Source: Rhodoblastus sp963704565
GTDB lineage: Bacteria; Pseudomonadota; Alphaproteobacteria; Rhizobiales; Beijerinckiaceae
NCBI GenBank assembly: GCA_963704565.1
Contig: OY969917.1
Coordinates: forward strand, 3,844,001-3,908,000
Reading direction: 5' to 3'
Length of the DNA stretch: 64,000 nt
The notes beneath the pieces were generated by a model, which was given only the letters and a program-made list of their open reading frames with translations, made no database searches and was not told the DNA's origin. This document shows positions 19,405 to 27,933 of this stretch, piece by piece (position 1 is the first letter of the stretch; every line of letters begins with the position of its first letter). The translations under genes were made by a program, and so were the position numbers.

Positions 19405-19776
19405 ATGCGCAGCAAGAAATCGGACCTGCACTTCCCATCGCTTCATCTCGCCGAAACGCCGTCTACGGAAGATCCCGTGGACGCTCGGAAAAGCATGCTC
19501 AAAGAACTCACCGAGCGGCTCGATCAACATAACGTCTTCTTCAAGGGCCAATTCGTGCGGTGGAAGCCCGGCCTCAAGAACCGGAAATTCCCCGAATACG
19601 GCGAACCAGCGATCGTTACCGGCGTTCTGCCGACCCCCATTCTCGATCCCGCCGAAGCCACCGCCAGCAGCCCCTATTTCCAAGAGCCCTTGAACCTGGT
19701 CATCGGCGTCTTTCAGGACGAGGATCTGCTGGAATTCCGCGTTGACGGCCGCCGCTTCGAGCCCTTGGACGATTGA
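19405..19776 (+). CDS. Conserved hypothetical protein, WYL-associated
   Basis: A 123-residue protein. After a charged N-terminus comes a compact beta-rich stretch: FVRWKPGLKNRKFPEYGEPA, IVTGVLP, SPYFQEPLNLVIGVF and FRVDGRRFEPLDD. I have the impression of a recurrent small family, but I know no function. It converges with the WYL regulator gene, their 3' ends overlapping by 64 bp. The ribosome-binding site is weak, so the start is uncertain. Confidence 0.65.
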   Translation: MRSKKSDLHFPSLHLAETPSTEDPVDARKSMLKELTERLDQHNVFFKGQFVRWKPGLKNRKFPEYGEPAIVTGVLPTPILDPAEATASSPYFQEPLNLVIGVFQDEDLLEFRVDGRRFEPLDD

Positions 19777-20762
19777 GGCTCGACATAGTGGCGGCAAAGC
19801 GCCGCCACTTGCTCGCGCATGACGTCCTGAAGCGCCTTCGGCGCGACGATGGTCACCGCTTCTCTCCAGGTCATCAGGTGGTGCGCGATCTGCAACAAGC
19901 CTCCGGCGTGGAACCGCACCGTGAGCGAACCGTCGGCCTCGTCAGTCAAGGTTTGCGTCGGGTGGAAAAGATAGGCTTTTGCGTCGTGCGCCGCTGACGG
20001 CGCGAAACGCAGGATCACGTCCTCCGGCTCTTCCTGGAACACGCCGAAGGAGCGCGCCGCGTAGCCTTTCAGATCAAAGTCGGAAGGCGGCGCGCCGGGC
20101 TCGTCCGTCACCACCAGATTGTGGATGGCGTCGAGTCGATAAAGCACGGCGCCGCGGCGGCTTTTCATGCCGGCGACGAGATAGTAGCGCGGCCCGAAGA
20201 GCAATCCGTAGGGCACGACCTTGCGCCAACGCGGCGGAGTTTCTTCATGGCCGCCATAATCGAAGCGCACGACCTTTCCGGCCAGCAAGGCTTCGCGTAA
20301 CGCTGAAAGAATGGTGGGATCGGACATGGGACGCGGTCCGACCTGGCAGGCGAATGTCTCTGCTCGCACCGCAGCCTCGACATCGACGCCAAGCTTTCGC
20401 CGATCATTGTCGCGCAGGCTCGTTTCGATCTTGTCGCGCAATGTGCGGAGTTTTTCGGCGCGGTCCGTGTCATGCGCCGCTTCAAGCTTTCGCGCAGCGT
20501 TTTCCAGTTCGGTCATTTCATCGACGGTGGGTATCGCGGTGAAACGATCGAGCCCGCTGATGGCGAGCCGAAACCGCTTCTTGCGTCCATCGTCCTCATG
20601 ATCGAGCAGGCCGAACGCCTGTTCGACAGCGTCACGCATGCGTTCGGCGGTGCGCCGACCGACACCCAGAAAGTCGGCCATTTCATCGAGAGTCAGGCCC
20701 TCGCGATTGATGGCCAAAGCCCGAGCCAGCTTGAGAACGGCGACGGATTTTTCCAGCCTCAT
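19713..20762 (-). CDS. WYL-domain transcriptional regulator
   Basis: A 349-residue regulator with an N-terminal helix-turn-helix (about 10-60, including LTLDEMADFLGVGRRTAERM), a central WYL domain (about 145-225, with VVPYGLLFGPRYYLVAGM and YRLDAIHNL) and a C-terminal WCX-type region (about 250-335). WYL proteins sense nucleic-acid or nucleotide ligands, and some (BrxR, CapW) are known to repress anti-phage systems. It is transcribed divergently from the tandem AAA+ ATPase with 79 bp between the starts, so it very likely controls that gene and itself. Confidence 0.9.
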   Translation of the reverse strand: MRLEKSVAVLKLARALAINREGLTLDEMADFLGVGRRTAERMRDAVEQAFGLLDHEDDGRKKRFRLAISGLDRFTAIPTVDEMTELENAARKLEAAHDTDRAEKLRTLRDKIETSLRDNDRRKLGVDVEAAVRAETFACQVGPRPMSDPTILSALREALLAGKVVRFDYGGHEETPPRWRKVVPYGLLFGPRYYLVAGMKSRRGAVLYRLDAIHNLVVTDEPGAPPSDFDLKGYAARSFGVFQEEPEDVILRFAPSAAHDAKAYLFHPTQTLTDEADGSLTVRFHAGGLLQIAHHLMTWREAVTIVAPKALQDVMREQVAALCRHYVEPQSSKGSKRRPSTRNSSRSSS

Positions 20763-20841
20763 GGCGCTGCTCCGGAAATTACTGCGTCCAATATTGACGT
20801 ATACATCGCCTATTATTTTTCTCTGTCAAGAGGGACGATCC
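20763..20841. promoter_or_regulatory. Shared divergent promoter region, WYL gene / AAA+ gene
   Basis: An AT-rich 79-bp spacer between divergent starts. TTGACG lies on the plus strand at 20794-20799 and TTGACA on the minus strand at 20824-20829. The TTGAC/GTCAA pair forms an inverted repeat that could serve as promoter -35 elements or as an operator for the WYL protein. Matching -10 boxes are not clear. Confidence 0.35.
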
Positions 20842-22872
20842 ATGCACGCCTACGAACGATGGCAGGCTCTCCAATATTTCTGTGCGCTGCTGCAACTGAA
20901 GGCCTTCAACAAGGCGCCCTGCTCCAACTCCGACATCCTGAACTGGGTGGAGGCGCATGGGCGCGGGCTTGGGCTGCCCGCCTTAAGGCTGCAAGACGAC
21001 GATGACGACGCCGCCGACCATCAGTTGAAAAAACTCAAGCGGAACGCCGAATGGTGCCGGTGGCGCGCCGCCGTTATTGCGAAAGGCCGGACGCCCGCGC
21101 CTGCAGCGTCGCAGCTACAAAAACGGCTTGCCTGGCTGGGCGACAATTGCGGTTTGGGGCCGGAGCAATCGGCTGTTCTCGGGCTCGTGGGGCGAATTTC
21201 GCGCGATCATGTCTGCGCCGACCTGGCGGCCGCCGGCAATGACCAATGGAGCTATCGGGGGCCAGACTCGGCCTATGATCTCCGTGAGTTGAGGCGATTT
21301 CTCCCGCCAGGAACATCAACAGGCGGTTTGCGCAATGGCGGCCTGCTTACGAGGTTTGGCCTGGTCGACATGGATGGGAGCGACAACCTGCGCTTGACCG
21401 ACATCACCGAGAAGCTCCTTGCCGCCCGCCGTTTTTGCCCCAGGGAAATCCGCGGGTTTCTCCTCGGGAAGGCGCAACCCGCTACGCTCGATTGGGAGGA
21501 TTTCGATCACGTCGGTTCGGCGCGCGATCTCGCCGCCCGCATCGTGGCGGCAGTTGAGGGCATCGGCGCCGCAAACATCCTGCTCTATGGACCTCCCGGC
21601 ACCGGCAAGAGCGAATTCGCAAAGACCCTTGGCGCCCACATGAAGCGCGGCGTGCACTTTGTCGGGGAAAAGGACAAGGCCGACGCCGAACCCGGCCGCC
21701 GCGATCGTGTCGCCGCATTGATCATCGCCAATGAACTCGGCGCGGCGGCCGGCAAGATGATCGTCGTCGTCGACGAGGCCGACGATCTGTTCGCCGGCGT
21801 GGACGAGGACGACGCGTCAACCCGGCACGGCTCCAAGGTGTTCATGAACCGCCTGGTCGAGCGGACGCGCGTGCCGACAATCTGGATCACCAACGATCTT
21901 TCCCGCTTGGGCCCGGCGGTGATCCGCCGGATGAATCTCGTCATGCGCTTTCCCAAGCCAGGCGAGGCGGTGCGGCGGAAGATCGTCGAGCGGCTTGCGC
22001 GGCGGGAGAAATTCGCCCTTGACGTCGAGGCCGTGGGCAAGCTCGCCAGCCTGCCGGCCGCGCCGGCCCTGATCGAAAACGCCATCCGTTCCGCCGCGAA
22101 GATCGGCGGCTCGGGGGAAGAGGCGCTGCAAATCCTCGGAGGCGGCCTGAAGGCGATGGGCTTTTCGGAGATCGCGCCCGCCCCCGCGCCGATCGGCTTC
22201 GACCCCTCGCTCAGCCGCGCCGACGTCGATCTTGGCGCCTTGGCGGCGCGGATCAAGGCGGCGCCGTCGAAAGCCTTGTCGTTCTGCCTGTCGGGGCCGC
22301 CTGGAACCGGCAAGTCGGCCTATGCCCGCTTTCTCGCGGCCGAAATGGGCCTGGAAGCTTTGGAAAAGCGCTATTCCGATTTGGTGTCGAGCTATCTCGG
22401 GGAGTCGGAAAAGGCGATAGCCGCCGCCTTCGAGGAGGCGACCGATCTCGGCGCCTTCCTCATTCTCGACGAGGCGGACTCCCTGCTGCGCAACCGTGGC
22501 GCGGCGCGCTATTCCTGGGAGATCACCCAGGTGAATGAAATGCTGACCTGGATGGAGCGCCATCCGCTGCCCTTCGCCTGCACGACCAATGCGCCCGACC
22601 TCCTCGATCCGGCGACGGCGCGGCGCTTCCTGTTCAAGGTGCGCTTCCTCCCGATGGACGAGGGACAAATCGCCGCGGCGTTTGTTCGGGCTTTCCAAAT
22701 GGAAGCGCCGAGGTCTATCCTCAAGCTTGACCTGTTGACCCCCGGCGATTTCGCCGTCGTCGCCCGCAAAGCGGAAATTTTGGGCGAGCGTGGTCCGGCT
22801 CGGCTGGCGCGGTGGCTTGAAGAGGAGGTCGCGGCGAAGCCGGAGGGGAAGAGGGTGCAGATGGGGTTCTAA
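20842..22872 (+). CDS. Tandem AAA+ ATPase
   Basis: The start at 20842 (MHAYERWQALQYFCALLQL) is preferred to longer upstream frames that would cross the WYL gene. The protein has 676 residues: an unrecognised helical N-terminal domain (about 1-220) and two AAA+ modules. Module 1 has GPPGTGKSE (about 250) and VVVDEADDLF (about 308). Module 2 has GPPGTGKSA (about 486) and FLILDEADSLL (about 538). Two active-looking nucleotide sites suggest a ring-forming remodeller of Cdc48/FtsH-like mechanics without a protease. It pairs with the divergent WYL regulator; the substrate is unknown. Confidence 0.85.
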   Translation: MHAYERWQALQYFCALLQLKAFNKAPCSNSDILNWVEAHGRGLGLPALRLQDDDDDAADHQLKKLKRNAEWCRWRAAVIAKGRTPAPAASQLQKRLAWLGDNCGLGPEQSAVLGLVGRISRDHVCADLAAAGNDQWSYRGPDSAYDLRELRRFLPPGTSTGGLRNGGLLTRFGLVDMDGSDNLRLTDITEKLLAARRFCPREIRGFLLGKAQPATLDWEDFDHVGSARDLAARIVAAVEGIGAANILLYGPPGTGKSEFAKTLGAHMKRGVHFVGEKDKADAEPGRRDRVAALIIANELGAAAGKMIVVVDEADDLFAGVDEDDASTRHGSKVFMNRLVERTRVPTIWITNDLSRLGPAVIRRMNLVMRFPKPGEAVRRKIVERLARREKFALDVEAVGKLASLPAAPALIENAIRSAAKIGGSGEEALQILGGGLKAMGFSEIAPAPAPIGFDPSLSRADVDLGALAARIKAAPSKALSFCLSGPPGTGKSAYARFLAAEMGLEALEKRYSDLVSSYLGESEKAIAAAFEEATDLGAFLILDEADSLLRNRGAARYSWEITQVNEMLTWMERHPLPFACTTNAPDLLDPATARRFLFKVRFLPMDEGQIAAAFVRAFQMEAPRSILKLDLLTPGDFAVVARKAEILGERGPARLARWLEEEVAAKPEGKRVQMGF

Positions 22873-23013
22873 CGCGCGTAAAGATTGCTGCTTCTTCTGT
22901 CGGGCACAGCGTTGTGCACCAAATAATTGCATTTGACCCCGCGCAAGGATGTGGTGACGATTTTCACGAGCAGGTAATGCGATTCATTCTTCGGACGTCG
23001 CTTCTCATGAACC

Positions 23014-24771
23014 GTGGAGGCCCAAGTGTCAGAGACTAACCAGACGAAGGTCGAGCCGATGCAGTGTTACGTTCCGGAAGTCAATGCTCAGGCTGAATTC
23101 CTCGAAATTTGCAACGACTTCACGGAACCACGCGAAATCGTTCGTGAGGCAATCAGCAACGGCTTTGATGCCGGGGCAAAAAACGTCACAATCTCTGCCC
23201 ACGTCGATAGGACGACGGGGGTGGACGAGTTGGTGCTGCGATTTCATGACGATGGCCACGGGATGGATGAGCCAAGCCTGAAGGCGTTCTTCAGCCTTGC
23301 TAAGACCACCCGCATGCAGACAGATGAACGCGGCTTCAAAATGTCCGGCGCCATTGGCGAGAAGGGGCACGGCACTAAAATCTATTTCAATAGCCGTAAA
23401 ATCACAGTCAACACCGTGAAAGACGGCACCATGATCGAAGCGGTCATGGAAAACCCGCGCGCGAAGCTGCGACGGGGGGAGATGCCGGTTGTCGAATTCT
23501 TTTCCCGCAGTGTAGACGCTCCCAACAGCACTACGATTATCGTTAACGGATACAACGACAACTCGCTGGGTGGGTTCGGTCACGAGGCGCTAAAGGATTA
23601 CATCCTGTGGTTCACAAAATTTGGGTCTTGCGAAATCCTCGTCGGAAAGACCACGTTCCAGGACGTCGTACTAAAATTGTTGGGGCTTGGCTGGACCTCA
23701 AATGACCCTGAACAAATTTCCTTCGGGCATCGATTTCCAGAAGAAAAGAGTGATCTAACGTCGCTCAGAAAGTCAGATAAAATCAGTCCGTTGGACTACT
23801 TCGTTGCGCGGTGGGTTTTCCCAGACGTGCCAGTCGACGACAAGCCCGGGTCGAAGATCGATATCGTGTTCTCTCTTGAAGGGGATCAGGCTAAACGAAT
23901 CAGCAATCCTATGCTCCATGAGAAATGGAGGAGTTGGCGGGAGGGCGAGTACAACGTCGAGGACCGTTATGGGCTCTGGTTGTGCAAGGATTTTATACCC
24001 GTCGCAAGGAAAAACAACTGGGTGGCTGAACGTAGTGAGTGGACGAAGTACCACGCTTTCGTGAATTCTCAGGACCTTCGATTGACAGCGAACCGGAGCA
24101 ACATCGACAATACACCTAGCAGAGACCTTGCCGCGATTCAGAAAACGGTCGAGCGCGTGTTTAAAGAACGTATAAGACTGGATAGGAAGTTCCAATCTTA
24201 TCAGGACGAATTAGAAAAACAGCAAATGTACAAAAATGCTGAAGCAGAAGAAAAGGATTTCTTGAGGCGTAAGAAGGAGGCATCAAGTAAAAAGGCAGCC
24301 ACCTACAAAGGGCTTACACTTTTGGAGCCGCGACAAGAAGGAGGTGTATTTAGTATCGTAATGCAGCTGCTTGCAGTTGAGCCAGGACTATTCGGGTTTT
24401 CCGTAGTAGACTATGACACTGCCTTTGGTTATGATTTGCTGGTTACAACAGATACAGCATTGGAGCTAAATCGGGCGGCTTTGCGCTTCGTAGAAATGAA
24501 ATTCCAGCTCCAGAGGGATTTCAATCATTCTTTCAGGAAACTGTCGGCGGTCATCTGCTGGGACACGAAATTGGCGAATGAGGATGCAGTTGAAGACATG
24601 ACTGGCGCGAAACGAAAGATGAAAATTACCTCGCCTAAAGTCGACAAGAGCTTGAGATACCAAAAATACATGCTCGTATCTGATACAGAGAGCCATAATA
24701 TTGAAGTATTTGTTCTTAAAGAATTCCTGAGTGAGCACCTGAGCTGCGAGTTTCGCCCGCGCTCACAATAG
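23014..24771 (+). CDS. GHKL (MORC/Hsp90-like) ATPase fused to PD-(D/E)XK nuclease
   Basis: A 585-residue protein. The N-terminal GHKL ATPase has an N-box with Glu45 and Asn49 (EAISNGFDAGA), DDGHGMDE at 79-86 and GEKGHGTK at 115-122. A middle S5-like and linker region runs to about 430, with a charged helical stretch 385-425. The C-terminal domain has D474 in GYDLLV and E494-x-K496 in FVEMKFQL, the spacing of a PD-(D/E)XK nuclease, followed by FNHSFRKLSAVICWD. Prokaryotic MORC-like ATPases linked to nucleases are known in restriction-type contexts. There is no methylase nearby, so a solitary ATP-gated nuclease is the simplest reading. The nuclease call is by eye. Confidence 0.78.
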   Translation: MEAQVSETNQTKVEPMQCYVPEVNAQAEFLEICNDFTEPREIVREAISNGFDAGAKNVTISAHVDRTTGVDELVLRFHDDGHGMDEPSLKAFFSLAKTTRMQTDERGFKMSGAIGEKGHGTKIYFNSRKITVNTVKDGTMIEAVMENPRAKLRRGEMPVVEFFSRSVDAPNSTTIIVNGYNDNSLGGFGHEALKDYILWFTKFGSCEILVGKTTFQDVVLKLLGLGWTSNDPEQISFGHRFPEEKSDLTSLRKSDKISPLDYFVARWVFPDVPVDDKPGSKIDIVFSLEGDQAKRISNPMLHEKWRSWREGEYNVEDRYGLWLCKDFIPVARKNNWVAERSEWTKYHAFVNSQDLRLTANRSNIDNTPSRDLAAIQKTVERVFKERIRLDRKFQSYQDELEKQQMYKNAEAEEKDFLRRKKEASSKKAATYKGLTLLEPRQEGGVFSIVMQLLAVEPGLFGFSVVDYDTAFGYDLLVTTDTALELNRAALRFVEMKFQLQRDFNHSFRKLSAVICWDTKLANEDAVEDMTGAKRKMKITSPKVDKSLRYQKYMLVSDTESHNIEVFVLKEFLSEHLSCEFRPRSQ

Positions 24772-24961
24772 CGCGGAAACGTCCGAAACTGACGTGGCAG
24801 CGGCGCATATGTCTTTTCATCGACGCAGGGCCATTGCTGCGGCGCGGCAAGTTAAATATGAGAGACGTATGACCTAACCCCTCCTCTCCGGCCTCGACCT
24901 GAAACGCGTAAGCGATGGCGCTTGCGCGGAATTCGGTCGCTTTGAGCCAGAGGAGGCAGAC

Positions 24962-25267
24962 TTGCCGGAAATCACTATACGCCTTCACCCCGTCCTCGCG
25001 GAGCAGATTCTGGCCGCGGGGCCGCACGGAGGGCGGTCGCTCTCCGTCCTGTGGCGGCAGGCCGGGCGCGTGATCAAATCGCATGGGCGGCATATTACCT
25101 ATGCGCCCGCCATCCTCCCGGATGGCCTCCATTGCGCCATGAGCATCCATGCCAGCCCGCGCGGCGTGGTCATCGTGGTGGACCGCCCCGGAACCTTGAT
25201 CCCGGGCCGGGATGTGGTGGTGGAACGGCGACAGCCGGCCCGCCGCGCAACGCCGAAGGAGCGCTAA
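24962..25267 (+). CDS. Small hypothetical protein (101 aa)
   Basis: The start is TTG at 24962 behind GAGGAGG. The product reads as a beta-rich small protein (ITIRLHPVLAEQILAAGP; GVVIVVDRPGTLIPGRDVVV) with a basic tail. A strong hairpin and T-run directly after the stop support real transcription. No family recognised, and the non-ATG start keeps confidence moderate. Confidence 0.45.
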   Translation: MPEITIRLHPVLAEQILAAGPHGGRSLSVLWRQAGRVIKSHGRHITYAPAILPDGLHCAMSIHASPRGVVIVVDRPGTLIPGRDVVVERRQPARRATPKER

Positions 25268-25271
25268 GCGA

Positions 25272-25298
25272 CGGGGCGGGGATTTCCCCGCTCCGTTT
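25272..25298 (+). terminator. Probable Rho-independent terminator
   Basis: A GC-rich hairpin, CGGGGCGGGG against CCCCGCTCCG with an ATTT-type loop, followed by TTT. It starts 4 bp after the stop of the small gene ending at 25267. Confidence 0.6.
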
Positions 25299-25570
25299 CG
25301 GCACTTTTCTCTTCCCTCCCGACGCCTCGGCGGTTCCGATAGGGCGGACCACGACCGAGGCAAGAAGTCGACGAAATCCCGGTCACAAACGTGGTCAGTC
25401 AGATCATGGATGGGCGCGGAAGGCTGGGTAGGCGTTTTATATGACAGTGGCGCATGATGGGATCCCGGAAATGCATAAGGACAGACGAGTTGGCCAAAAT
25501 GGTTGCGTTTCGTCGATTTTAGGACAAAAAATGGCCTGCATGTAGCGACGCTATAGATTCGGATAGAGCA
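25299..25570. other. Intergenic gap, no gene recognised
   Basis: About 270 bp between the terminator and the HsdR-N-like gene. Minus-strand frames here are long but lack start signals and motifs. Confidence 0.4.
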
Positions 25571-26740
25571 ATGAACATAGAACGGGATATCGAGGCGATT
25601 CGGAAGCGCATAGTCGAAGGCCGCTACCAGAACGAAGCGTCCATTTCGCAGGGCATCATTCTTCCGTTGTTGCAGTCCCTGGAATAGCCAATCGCTGATA
25701 CAGACGTCGTATTTCCGCAATATCCACTTGAAAACTTACGTGTCGATTATGCCTTGTTCAACGAGCCCGCACGGAAAATATTCAGTATCATAGAGGTTAA
25801 AAATATTGGGCGAAGCGACGGGGCTGAGCAGCAGCTTTTTGAGTATGCATACCATGCCGGAGTGTCTCTTGCTATTCTGACCGACGGGCGTGAATGGAGT
25901 TTTTTTCTGCCGGGAGAGCAGGGAATTAAATACGGCGAAAAGCGAGTGTGTAAACTTGATCTGGTACAGGGAGACGTAAATGACTCCGCGAGGCGGTTGG
26001 AGCGTTACCTTTTGCATTCTGCGGTCGTTTCAGGACAAGCCATTGCATGCGCTCGCGATGATTACGAGAGCGCATCGCGAGCAAAGCAAATAGAGGATGC
26101 GCTGCCAAGGGTTTGGAGGCAGATGATCGACGATGAAGATGGGCAGCTTCTCGAAATTATCGCTGCCCGTGTGGAAACATTGTGCGGGTTCAGGCCTGAG
26201 TCGGCGTCGGTAGCGAACTTCATTAAGGCGAGCGGAGCCGGTCGCTTGGGGCAGGCATCGCAAGCTCGGCAGGCGTTGCCAACAACAAGCTTGAGTCCGA
26301 CGTTGGCGTCGTTCCCACAACTCGCAACTGACGCGATCCATTCGCCAAAAAAGCATACAAATTCCGCTTCAGATACTCATTCACCCTTTCCTGGAATGAT
26401 AGGATTCACGTTTGAGGGAACGTTTCATCGGGGTCGAAGCGCCGTAGATGTCCTAGAGCAGGTATACGAGCTGCTGATCCATAGGGACCCGGAATTCTGT
26501 GAAAAATTGTCTCAAGCAGATAGGGGGCATAGGCGCCGGCTCGTCGCCGAGGAACGTGCTGCATTGTACATAGCCAGCCCAAATTTAATACACAATTCAA
26601 AAAAGCTATCAAATAGCTGGTGGATGAGTACCAATTACGCTAGGTGGAGCATGTATCAAATAATTGTGTTGGCGTGCGAGGTCGCCAATCTACGCTATAA
26701 CGACGACATCGTAGCTTATCTTGGTGATTCCCGTTCTTGA
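25571..26740 (+). pseudogene. HsdR-N-like PD-(D/E)XK nuclease gene with in-frame amber stop
   Basis: The frame from ATG 25571 encodes DIEAIRKRIVEGRYQNEASI and SQGIILPLLQSLE, hits TAG at 25685-25687, then continues in the same frame as PIADTDVVFPQYPLENLRVD and a further 330 residues. The nuclease motif is split around RVDYALF (Asp) and IIEVKNIG (Glu-x-Lys). The whole resembles the type I restriction R-subunit N-terminal domain in solitary proteins. The C-terminus has SNSWWMSTNYARW and IIVLACEVANLRY, a conserved module of such proteins. The TAG probably replaces TGG (Trp). Loss of function, or translation from a later start lacking the first helix, are both possible. AT-richer than its neighbours. 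Confidence 0.72.
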
Positions 26741-27120
26741 GCCGTAGTTCTTTCTCCGCAGAGTTCCGGCGAGAAAACTAAGGACACAATTTAGTGTTGC
26801 GGTCTCAGGACTCCTGCATGCTGTCCGGTAGCGTCGATAAAAAGTCGACCAGCAATACACCCTTAGGATTCTGCGTAAAGTTGCGACATGTCGCTCTCGT
26901 AATCCGCCCCAACGACCAGCATCGCATGCATACGATGATTGGAACGGCGGCATTGGTTTCAAACCGCGCCGCCTCAATCTGGCAAACAGCGGAAGCTCTG
27001 TAACCCTGGTTCAGACATTGTTTGCAGATTAACATGAGCGCTGTCATCCTACGGGCGATATGCACGATTCCTCGCAATATCCCGGATGCCATTTGAGCAA
27101 GCAAGAAACGGGATGCTCAC
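26741..27120. other. Intergenic gap, no gene recognised
   Basis: About 380 bp between the nuclease pseudogene and the minus-strand zinc-ribbon gene. No frame with a ribosome-binding site and plausible composition is visible, and no repeat or RNA gene. Confidence 0.4.
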
Positions 27121-27462
27121 TCAGTGACCAATCAGTTCGAATAGGGCAGCGCGCCAAACTTTATAAAGCGTCCTGAGCAGCCACATTTTAAAGAACACTT
27201 GCAATTGGCTGGGCGGCTCTGGCGCGGAGGAGCGCTCAATTTCATTTTGGTGGTTTTCGTAACACGCAGGGCAATAGAACACGCGCCTTGTGTGGAAATA
27301 AGTCCGATTCCCCTGTTGCCACAGGCGCAGGCGGTCGCCGCTGAGCCCAAAAGAGAGGTCATTGGAGGCCGAGATGGGGGCGTCGGTTACTTCGACAGCG
27401 ATCGCCTCGTTCTGAGGCATGATCAGGCCGCAGTGCTCGCATTTGACTTTGGCGTAGGCCAT
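27121..27462 (-). CDS. Small zinc-ribbon protein
   Basis: A 113-residue protein. The start at 27462 (MAYAKVKCEHCGLIMPQNEA) has GGAG/AAGG upstream; a longer frame to 27681 has no support. Two knuckles, CEHC near residue 8 and CPACY near residue 73, form a probable zinc-binding site. The C-terminus has an aromatic amphipathic helix (VFFKMWLLRTLYKVWRAALF). It is on the opposite strand to its neighbours. Function unknown. Confidence 0.6.
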   Translation of the reverse strand: MAYAKVKCEHCGLIMPQNEAIAVEVTDAPISASNDLSFGLSGDRLRLWQQGNRTYFHTRRVFYCPACYENHQNEIERSSAPEPPSQLQVFFKMWLLRTLYKVWRAALFELIGH

Positions 27463-27667
27463 CCTTGTTTCTCCGGCTATGCGTGTGCGACCCAAATTAT
27501 CGCAAATTGCGACAATTACGGACGTATCTCCGGCGCCAAGCGCATGATTGTCACCGCTTGATTTATGCGTCCGGAACTGTCGCACCATGGACGCAGGATC
27601 CATTGCGTGGGTGGCAACGCCGCGGATAGGCGGAACTTGTTTCGCCCCAATGCGAGAGGAAATCATC

Positions 27668-27874
27668 ATGGCGATCGGCAATGTGGTCCAGCGCGGCTCG
27701 TTTATTTATGTCTACGATGAGAGGGGACATCAGATTGCGACGATCGCGGCGGGGTCGGGCGTGAATGACGGGCTGGTGGGCTACACGTCATCGACGGTCA
27801 ACATTCGCCGCAGCTCGTTTATTTACACCTATGACGAGAAAGGCAGGCAAATCGCCACAACGCCAGCGAGGTGA
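27668..27874 (+). CDS. Small two-repeat protein (SFIYxYDExGxQIAT)
   Basis: The start at 27668 follows GAGAGGAAATC; the product has 68 residues. The protein is an internal duplication: RGSFIYVYDERGHQIATI in the first half and RSSFIYTYDEKGRQIATT in the second. Small proteins of this repeated type occur in other alphaproteobacteria without assigned function; the repeat suggests two beta-hairpin units. It lies 59 bp before the ADP-ribosylglycohydrolase gene. Confidence 0.65.
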   Translation: MAIGNVVQRGSFIYVYDERGHQIATIAAGSGVNDGLVGYTSSTVNIRRSSFIYTYDEKGRQIATTPAR

Positions 27875-27933
27875 TCCTCGAATGGCGCAAGAAGATGTGA
27901 GGTTTTTAGACAGCGGCGAGAGCGAGGGTCAAT

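Noticed and set aside
24716..25720. A 334-residue minus-strand frame across the end of the GHKL gene and the next spacer
   Set aside because: It overlaps the end of a well-supported gene and a likely terminator, and its sequence is compositionally random.
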